13,001 nucleotides of DNA from DATNNN01 sp035601815 (GTDB taxonomy: Bacteria > Pseudomonadota > Alphaproteobacteria > Rhizobiales > Xanthobacteraceae): contig DATNNN010000107.1 of NCBI GenBank assembly GCA_035601815.1, positions 1-13,001 on the forward strand, in the 5' to 3' direction. A program made the position numbers and the translations under genes. The notes beneath the pieces are model-generated. The model was given only the letters and a program-made list of their open reading frames with translations. It had not been told where the DNA came from and ran no database searches. Positions within the stretch are counted from its first letter, which is position 1. Each line of letters begins with the position of its first letter. Shown here piece after piece: positions 7,033 to 13,001 of the stretch.

Positions 7033-7734
7033 CTAGCGATCGACAAAGCTTACCGCGTCCGCGAGCGGCACCCGGCTCGTGCGGTAGCTATTGGCCCGGT
7101 GCGCTTCGTCGGCGAAGCCGAACGAGATGCCGCACACCATGCGCCGGTCTTCGGGCAAGCCGAAATGCGCGCGCACGAAGGGCGCATGCTGGGCGAGCGC
7201 CGCCTGCGGGATGGCGGCGAGACCATGCGCCTCGGCCGCCAGCAGGAAGTTAGCGACATAGCCGCCGCAATCGATGGCGCCGTAGACACCCAGCGCCTCA
7301 TCGGTGGTAATGATCGCCACGTGCGGCGCGCCGAACAGGCGGAAGTTCTCCAGCATCTGCCGGGCGTAGGCGGCCTTGTCGCCGCGCGGAACGCCGACGG
7401 CGTCATAGAGCTGGAAGCCGCTTTCGCGCCGGCGCGCCAGATACACTCCGCGATATTCACGCGGGAACGGAAAGTCCGGTGCGCCTTTCGCCAGCGTTGC
7501 GGCATAGGCATGTACGGCGTCGCGAAAGCGCTCGGTGGCGGCGCCGCGGGTGACGATCACCTGCCATGGCTGGCTGTTGCACCAGGACGCCGTGCGCTGG
7601 GCGAGCGAAAGAATGCTTTCGATGGTTTGCTGCGGCACCGGCTCCGGCCGGAAGGCGCGGCAGCTATAGCGCCGCGCGAGCAACCGCTCCAGGGCACTCA
7701 CGTCTGCAGGCGTGGTGGTCTTGCTTTCATTCAT
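7033..7734 (-). CDS. Nitroreductase family FMN oxidoreductase (PnbA/NfnB-like)
   Basis: 233-aa cytoplasmic FMN-dependent NAD(P)H oxidoreductase. Seen: the FMN-phosphate motif RRYSCRAF (residues 21-28, usual RxSxRxF), SWCNSQPWQV near residue 53, IDCGGYVANFLLAAEAHGLAAIPQAALA near residue 150, and a closing GISFGFAD. These are typical of the branch with 4-nitrobenzoate reductase and NfnB; the native substrate may be a nitroaromatic, a quinone or another electron acceptor. First gene of the operon with the Rid protein and the amidohydrolase. I start at ATG 7734 because AGGGGT lies 6-7 nt upstream; an in-frame ATG at 7752 would add six residues. The promoter must lie in the short stretch between it and the tRNA terminator; I cannot place it. 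Confidence 0.92.
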   Translation of the reverse strand: MNESKTTTPADVSALERLLARRYSCRAFRPEPVPQQTIESILSLAQRTASWCNSQPWQVIVTRGAATERFRDAVHAYAATLAKGAPDFPFPREYRGVYLARRRESGFQLYDAVGVPRGDKAAYARQMLENFRLFGAPHVAIITTDEALGVYGAIDCGGYVANFLLAAEAHGLAAIPQAALAQHAPFVRAHFGLPEDRRMVCGISFGFADEAHRANSYRTSRVPLADAVSFVDR

Positions 7735-7801
7735 CGACTGACCCCTGCGCATGGCTCCATCTTCGGGTCGGTCATATCAGCGGCGCGGGCCGGCCCAAAA
7801 G

Positions 7802-7828
7802 CAAAACCCGCCCTAGTGGGCGGGTCTT
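7802..7828 (-). terminator. Intrinsic terminator of the initiator tRNA gene
   Basis: Read on the minus strand, directly after the tRNA: CCCGCCC, loop ACTA, GGGCGGG, then TTTT. A perfect 7 bp GC stem (stem arms about 7807-7813 and 7818-7824) plus a U tract ends the tRNA transcript about 6 nt past CCA. On the plus strand the following run is TCTT, so it is mainly one-directional. Confidence 0.85.
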
Positions 7829-7831
7829 GAA

Positions 7832-7908
<77 letters not shown>

Positions 7909-8026
7909 CCAGATATGTGGAGGAGATGGCTGCATGTAGCAACCCCCTTGTTGCAGGGAAAACCCGCAATTTATCCGCCGCCGCGGCATCTTAGCCGCGC
8001 CAGCACCGCTCGCCGCCGTCAAGCTT

Positions 8027-8035
8027 TGCTATACT
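8027..8035 (+). promoter_or_regulatory. Possible extended -10 element of the permease gene
   Basis: TGCTATACT has TATACT (one mismatch from TATAAT) with the TGn extension, 53 nt before the permease start. No -35 is recognisable at the usual distance, which extended -10 promoters can tolerate. The rest of 7909-8087 holds only the tRNA upstream region and a short inverted repeat (GCAAC/GTTGC, 7939-7954). Confidence 0.35.
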
Positions 8036-8087
8036 GACGATTGAATCAAGGGAGGCGCCCCAAGGCACTCCTCATTGGCGGAAAGCC

Positions 8088-9407
8088 ATGCCTGGTGGTC
8101 CCACCCTCGCCCGCTCGGAGCCACATCGGACGCTTTCGGTCATCGACGGCGTAGCGATGCTGGTCGGCGTCGTCATCGGCGTCGGCATCTTCAAGACTCC
8201 GTCGCTGGTGGCGGCGAACGTCGGCAGCGAGGCCGCATTCATCGGCGTATGGGTGCTGGGAGGCATCATAACGCTGCTGGGCGCGCTCTGTTACGCGGAA
8301 TTGGGCAGCGCACATCCTGACGCCGGCGGCGAATATCACTTTCTCTCGCGCGCCTACGGCCAGCCGGTGGGGCTGCTTTTCGCCTGGGCGCGCGGAACCG
8401 TGGTCCAGACCGGCACGATCGCGGCCGTGGGCTTCGTCTATGGCGATTACGCTTCCAATCTCTTCTCGTTCGGCCCCTACAGCTCCGCCATCCATGCCGC
8501 CATCGCGATCGTCGTACTGACCGCCGTCAACCTGGTTGGAACGCTGCAGAGCAAGCGCCTCCAGGTGTTCCTCACGAGTCTGACTGCGGTCATAGTGCTG
8601 GTTGTCATCGTCTCCGGCTTCTCACGCAGCGGTCCTGCGCCTGCGGCAGCGAGCGCATCGACCCCGCCACTGGGAGCGCTGGGGTTCGCCATGGTGTTCG
8701 TGCTTCTCACCTATGGCGGGTGGAATGAGGCGGCATATCTCACCGGCGAATTGAAGGACGTACGCCGCAACATCGCCAAGACGCTTCTGTTCGCCACGGC
8801 GACGGTGATGACAGCCTATGTCCTGATCAATCTTGCCTATCTCAGCGCATTCGGGCTCGAAGGCCTGCGCAAGACGAACGCGGTCGGGGCGGATCTGATG
8901 CGGCTCGTCGCGGGTGACGCGGGGGCCGTCGTCCTGAGCCTGTTCGTTTGCAAGTGCGCGCTCAGCACGCTCAACGGCACGATCTTCACGGGCGCACGGG
9001 TCTATTACGCGCTCGGGCGCGATCTCAGAGCAGTCAAGCTACTTGGCGTGTGGGATGTCCGCGGCCAGGAACCTAGTAACGCACTCTTGCTGCAAGGCGC
9101 GATCGCGCTGGTGCTGATCGCATTCGGCGCCACGACGCGCGAGGGGTTCGAGGCGATGGTGGCCTACACTGCTCCCGTATTTTGGTTCTTCCTGCTCTTA
9201 GTCGCAATCTCGATCTTCGTGTTCCGGCGGCGCGATCCGGAGGCGTTGCACTACCGCATGCCGCTCTACCCGCTGCCGCCGCTCCTGCTCGCGGCGGCAT
9301 CCGCCTGGATGATCTATTCGAGCCTCGCCTACGCCGGCGTCGGCGCCATCGTCGGGGTGGCGGTGCTGTTAGCCGGCACGCCGCTCTTGCTGCTCGCGCG
9401 GCGCTAG
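8088..9407 (+). CDS. APC-superfamily amino acid/polyamine permease
   Basis: 439-aa inner-membrane transporter of the APC family (COG0531-type). About twelve hydrophobic segments are visible. TM1 carries the substrate-binding unwound motif GVVIGVGIF (G31-V-G-I-F35). The TM6 region carries LLTYGGWNEAAYLTGELKDVRRN, the pattern of the LAT-like branch. Loop PDAGGEYHFLSRAYG after TM2 is also typical. Substrate unknown: neutral amino acids, basic amino acids or polyamines are all possible. ATG 8088 has GGAAAG just upstream; a stronger GGGAGG lies near 8050, too far to serve this start. It is monocistronic and convergent with the exported protein gene, 13 bp apart. It does not obviously work with its neighbours. 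Confidence 0.9.
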   Translation: MPGGPTLARSEPHRTLSVIDGVAMLVGVVIGVGIFKTPSLVAANVGSEAAFIGVWVLGGIITLLGALCYAELGSAHPDAGGEYHFLSRAYGQPVGLLFAWARGTVVQTGTIAAVGFVYGDYASNLFSFGPYSSAIHAAIAIVVLTAVNLVGTLQSKRLQVFLTSLTAVIVLVVIVSGFSRSGPAPAAASASTPPLGALGFAMVFVLLTYGGWNEAAYLTGELKDVRRNIAKTLLFATATVMTAYVLINLAYLSAFGLEGLRKTNAVGADLMRLVAGDAGAVVLSLFVCKCALSTLNGTIFTGARVYYALGRDLRAVKLLGVWDVRGQEPSNALLLQGAIALVLIAFGATTREGFEAMVAYTAPVFWFFLLLVAISIFVFRRRDPEALHYRMPLYPLPPLLLAAASAWMIYSSLAYAGVGAIVGVAVLLAGTPLLLLARR

Positions 9408-9420
9408 GCTCGACCAGCCG

Positions 9421-10521
9421 CTACTGGCTTGCCGTCGGCGGAGTTTTCTTCACGGCGATCAGCAGATTCGAGTCGTGACCCCTCCACCGGTAGCCGACGC
9501 CGAAATCGAGCTTCGGCGGATTGCTCTTGCGAAAAAGCTCCCGCAGCTTGGCCTCGCCCCTGCCGCCGAATATCGCGATCGGCCCAACGTAGGTGCCGTA
9601 GGGACGCAGCTCCCATTGCTCCAGCTTGAACGAGCGCAGCGGAATGCCCGAGTCGTCCTGAACGATGGTTCGGCTGCGGTCGAGGACGAACTGGCGCACC
9701 TTCGAGAATCCTTCGCTGTGCATCAGATAAGAGGCGCTCTTCAACAAGGCGTCGCCTGCCCCGAGTTTCTCGCAGAACTGCAGGAAGCCGCTTTGCCGTA
9801 CGCCGCCATCGGAAAGATCCGTGCGAAAGTAGTAAAGCGTGCGGCTCACGCCGTCGCCTCCGGCAAAGACGATCTTCACGCCCGGCGCTCCCTTCGCCCC
9901 CGGCGCCTGCACGAGGCCGTCCTTATCGATGCTTACAAGGCTCACCTCACGGATCGTCTTTCCGGCGCGGGCAAGGAACACGTAAAGGATCGGCAGCGTG
10001 CCGGACAGTTGGCTCGCGCTCAGCCGGCCCCGCATCTCCGCGGTGATGAAGAAGCTATAATTCAACACCGTATTGAGCGAGGCGCGCAGGCTCGACAACG
10101 AGTGGCGCGTCCGCTCGGTGATTTCGGGAAGCGGACCCACGGGCTCGAGTCCCGCCAGCACGTAGGTCGAAGCGCCGGGAAAGAACGCGTCGGCGTAAAG
10201 GAAGTCCGGCCCGCTGAACATGTAGAACAACGTGGGCTGGCGCTGCTTGAGGTTTTGCTCGGTCCACGGCCGAATCTTCGAGAGCTGGCGCCGCTCGAGC
10301 TGTTTCCAGGCCGAATCGAAATACCGCGCGTGCTGCTGCCAGCCGGGATCGCGGGCAAATTTTGCCAGTGGTGATTCGGCGGCCACGTCCATCCCGGCGA
10401 GGAACCGCGCCGTATCGTCGGCGCTCGCGCTTTGCGCCCATGCGGCGTGCGAAAGCACGAGGTACGTCAGGCCGACCGCGGCCGCTTTCATAAAAAGCGC
10501 GATTTTGCTCATGTTCCCCAT
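9421..10521 (-). CDS. Exported protein of unrecognised family
   Basis: 366-aa protein I cannot assign. It has a convincing signal peptide (basic start, hydrophobic core, cleavage AWA|QS after about residue 29), so it is likely periplasmic or secreted. The densest, most conserved-looking part is residues 99-129 (FYMFSGPDFLYADAFFP, then YVLAGLEPVG), rich in aromatic residues. Further on are FYF/YYFRTD-like beta segments and FCEKLGAGDALLKSASYLMH. One Cys remains after cleavage. No membrane anchor after the signal and no known catalytic motif are visible. ATG 10521 was chosen for GGA with 6 nt spacing; ATG 10512 and ATG 10542 are alternatives in the same frame. Divergent from the exported hydrolase; the pairing hints at, but does not prove, a shared role. 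Confidence 0.85.
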   Translation of the reverse strand: MGNMSKIALFMKAAAVGLTYLVLSHAAWAQSASADDTARFLAGMDVAAESPLAKFARDPGWQQHARYFDSAWKQLERRQLSKIRPWTEQNLKQRQPTLFYMFSGPDFLYADAFFPGASTYVLAGLEPVGPLPEITERTRHSLSSLRASLNTVLNYSFFITAEMRGRLSASQLSGTLPILYVFLARAGKTIREVSLVSIDKDGLVQAPGAKGAPGVKIVFAGGDGVSRTLYYFRTDLSDGGVRQSGFLQFCEKLGAGDALLKSASYLMHSEGFSKVRQFVLDRSRTIVQDDSGIPLRSFKLEQWELRPYGTYVGPIAIFGGRGEAKLRELFRKSNPPKLDFGVGYRWRGHDSNLLIAVKKTPPTASQ

Positions 10522-10620
10522 TGTCGTTCCAAAGCAGCGCAATCGTAAGTCTCCCTCCGGTCCTAGCTACCACGATCTCGTCGCGATTCGATTTTAGGGT
10601 GTATTCATATTGGTTTGATT

Positions 10621-10649
10621 CACCTGCCGGCTGCGCTCGCCGGACGGTG
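10621..10649 (+). promoter_or_regulatory. Hairpin in the leader of the exported hydrolase gene
   Basis: CACC-TG-CCGGC, loop, GCCGG-AC-GGTG: two GC-rich helices separated by a 2x2 internal loop. It lies 30 bp before the GTG start and is not followed by a T tract, so it is not an intrinsic terminator. It could affect translation or mark a protein-binding dyad; no family is recognised. Confidence 0.3.
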
Positions 10650-10678
10650 AGTCGAAATGGTCATGGAGCTGCCACCAG

Positions 10679-11749
10679 GTGACGGAAGCAGGATCGCAGG
10701 CCCCGCGGCGCTTACTCATCGCAGCCATATTTTGCGCACTCGTTTGCCTGCCGTCCCAACAGGCCGCAGCGCAGGGGAGCGCTTTCGCTCCGCCTCCCGC
10801 CCAATCGGCGCAAAGCAAAGCAAATATCGTTCCAATTCCGCGGCCGCGTCCGCCGATCCCTGAGTATGCAGCGACGACACAAGCCAAGACCGATATCCTG
10901 GAATTCCTGTCGGGTCCGTTCCCCGACGACGACGCGGCTCCCGGCTCCAGCCGCGGGATATTTAACATCGACGATGAGGGCAGGCGTGGCCGCCGTACCG
11001 GGCGCGGGCATATCTACTGGGAGAACGAAACCTATAACGACCAGCGCGTGCTGTTGCATATTCCCGCTGGCTTCAGCCTCCAACGGCCCGGCATCATCAT
11101 CGTTTTCTTTCACGGCCACGGAGCCGAGATCAAACGCGACATCGGCCGGCGCCAGCAGCTCCCGGCGCAGATTTCAGAGAGCCGCGCGAACGCGGTGCTG
11201 GTGGCGCCGCAATTCGCGCTCGACGCCGCCGACTCCAGCCCTGGAAAATTCCGCAAGCCGGGAGCGTTTTCCCGTTTCCTGCGAGAGGCGGCGCACAACC
11301 TCGGCCGCCTACACGGCGACCCGCGAGCGGAGCAGACCTTTTCCCGCATGCCGGTGGTCATCATCGGCTACAGCGGCGGCTATCTGCCCATCGCCTGGAT
11401 TCTGCGCAACAATGACGTAAAGAGGCGCGTGCGCGGCGTGGTGTTGCTCGATGCGCTTTACGGCGAGCTCGACAAGTTCCGCGATTGGATCGAAGGCGAC
11501 CGCTCGGCCTTCTTCGTCAGTGCCTATCTCGGATCGACGCGCCGGCAGAATATCGAGCTGCAACGCGTCCTCAGCGAGCGGAGCATCGAGTTCAGCATGT
11601 CGCTGAACGGGCAGCTGAAGCCCGGTAGCGTGGTGTTTCTCGCCGGTGACACGCAGGAGATGACCCACCGGGATTTCGTGACGCAAGCGTGGGCGACCGA
11701 CCCGATTGCCGACGTGTTGAATAGGTTGTCCGAATACCGGCGGCGCTGA
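10679..11749 (+). CDS. Exported alpha/beta-hydrolase-fold protein
   Basis: 356 aa. Signal peptide at residues 1-31 (RR, hydrophobic core, AAA|QG), then a Pro-rich linker (PIPRPRPPIPEY around residue 52), then a serine hydrolase core from about 110. Core motifs in the right order: oxyanion-type HGHG at 145-148, nucleophile elbow GYSGGY with Ser232, candidate acid Asp258 in VLLDALYGE, and His330 in EMTHRDF. This fits an esterase or peptidase-like hydrolase in the periplasm; the substrate is not inferable. GTG 10679 is used because the two nearby ATGs (10657, 10663) are in another frame; GGAG at 10665-10668 is about 10 nt upstream. It runs toward the rRNA operon and ends at a strong terminator. 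Confidence 0.85.
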   Translation: MTEAGSQAPRRLLIAAIFCALVCLPSQQAAAQGSAFAPPPAQSAQSKANIVPIPRPRPPIPEYAATTQAKTDILEFLSGPFPDDDAAPGSSRGIFNIDDEGRRGRRTGRGHIYWENETYNDQRVLLHIPAGFSLQRPGIIIVFFHGHGAEIKRDIGRRQQLPAQISESRANAVLVAPQFALDAADSSPGKFRKPGAFSRFLREAAHNLGRLHGDPRAEQTFSRMPVVIIGYSGGYLPIAWILRNNDVKRRVRGVVLLDALYGELDKFRDWIEGDRSAFFVSAYLGSTRRQNIELQRVLSERSIEFSMSLNGQLKPGSVVFLAGDTQEMTHRDFVTQAWATDPIADVLNRLSEYRRR

Positions 11750-11782
11750 CGCGCTTCTGCAGCACCTGCCCACAAAGAAAAA

Positions 11783-11815
11783 GCCGCCGCGGATTTCTCC
11801 GCGGCGGCGTTTTTT
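11783..11815. terminator. Strong bidirectional intrinsic terminator
   Basis: Perfect 11 bp stem GCCGCCGCGGA/TCCGCGGCGGC with a 4 nt loop. On the plus strand it is followed by G and six T (ends the hydrolase transcript). On the minus strand the flanking A-rich run reads TTTTTCTTT (ends the rRNA operon after 5S). Confidence 0.92.
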
Positions 11816-11851
11816 AGTTCGATCATCGTGAAGAAGCTTCTGTCCTTGGCA

Positions 11852-11969
11852 GGCCTGGCAGTGACCTACTCTCCCAAGTCTTGAGACTTAGTACCATCAG
11901 CGCGGAGGAGTTTAACGGCCGAGTTCGGGATGGGATCGGGTTCAGGCTCCTCGCAGAAACCACCAGACC
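11852..11969 (-). rRNA. rrf: 5S ribosomal RNA
   Basis: Minus-strand sequence matches the alphaproteobacterial 5S: GAACCCGATCCCATCCCGAACTCGG near the middle and GGGAGAGTAGGTCACTGCCAGG at the 3' end. Helix I is closed by GGTCTGG and CCAGGCC, which sets the ends to within a few bases. It lies about 85 bp after the 23S 3' end and about 35 bp before the terminator, with no tRNA between. Confidence 0.95.
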
Positions 11970-12053
11970 AGCGAAGGACAGAATTTGAAGCAAGCATATT
12001 TGTATTGGTCTTTCTCTCACGATCCGTTGTCGCATGGACATGGAAGATGAGAA

Positions 12054-13001
<948 letters not shown>

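Noticed and set aside
5693..7734. Rut pyrimidine-degradation operon (RutC-like Rid plus RutE-like nitroreductase)
   Set aside because: No RutA, RutB, RutD, RutF or RutG is present, and the nitroreductase looks PnbA/NfnB-like rather than RutE-like.
7735..7752. Upstream ATG start for the nitroreductase (adds six residues)
   Set aside because: Possible, but the ATG at 7734 has the better placed AGGGGT ribosome site; kept as alternative only.
7787..7796. GGGCCGGCCC palindrome before the nitroreductase
   Set aside because: Short GC palindrome in GC-rich DNA with no promoter context; likely chance.
10733..10757. Lipoprotein signal in the exported hydrolase (Cys in LVCLPS)
   Set aside because: The residue before the Cys is Val, not Gly/Ala/Ser as a lipobox needs; an ordinary signal peptidase I site follows.

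Overview
The window is about 13 kb of GC-rich, densely packed bacterial chromosome. The 5S and 23S rRNA, the initiator tRNA and the protein style (chrB-chrA pair, PnbA-like nitroreductase, LprI-type secreted protein) point to an alphaproteobacterium, most likely Hyphomicrobiales (Bradyrhizobium or Xanthobacteraceae-like). This is judged from sequence character only, not from a search.

Layout. (1) At the left edge, on the minus strand, lies the 5' nine-tenths of an IlvD/Edd dehydratase of the sugar-acid type. It is divergent from a plus-strand class I PLP aminotransferase, followed 14 bp later by a small exported LprI/DUF1311-like protein. (2) A two-gene chromate resistance operon follows on the plus strand: a rhodanese-ChrB fusion and a two-domain ChrA efflux protein, with a -35-like TTGACA upstream. 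(3) Convergent to it, on the minus strand, is a tight three-gene operon transcribed in the order nitroreductase, Rid/YjgF-family protein, amidohydrolase. This looks like a small catabolic cassette with unknown substrate. (4) Next is an initiator tRNA (fMet) on the minus strand with its own intrinsic terminator, then a plus-strand APC-superfamily permease. (5) Two exported proteins are transcribed divergently: one of unrecognised family on the minus strand, and an alpha/beta-hydrolase-fold protein on the plus strand. (6) The right end is the distal part of an rRNA operon on the minus strand: the 3' third of 23S, a spacer, 5S, and a strong bidirectional terminator shared with the hydrolase gene.

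How parts fit together. ChrB/ChrA is a recognisable chromate resistance unit. The nitroreductase-Rid-amidohydrolase operon is the best candidate for something not fully described: the Rid protein appears to lack the arginine that defines active RidA imine deaminases. The rRNA operon ends in 5S without the fMet tRNA that often follows it in this group. That tRNA lies on the same strand about 4 kb further downstream, beyond the permease and the two exported-protein genes, which suggests insertion or rearrangement at the rrn tail. I see no transposase, integrase, CRISPR array, phage gene or toxin-antitoxin pair. No wholly new multi-gene defence or mobile system is evident.
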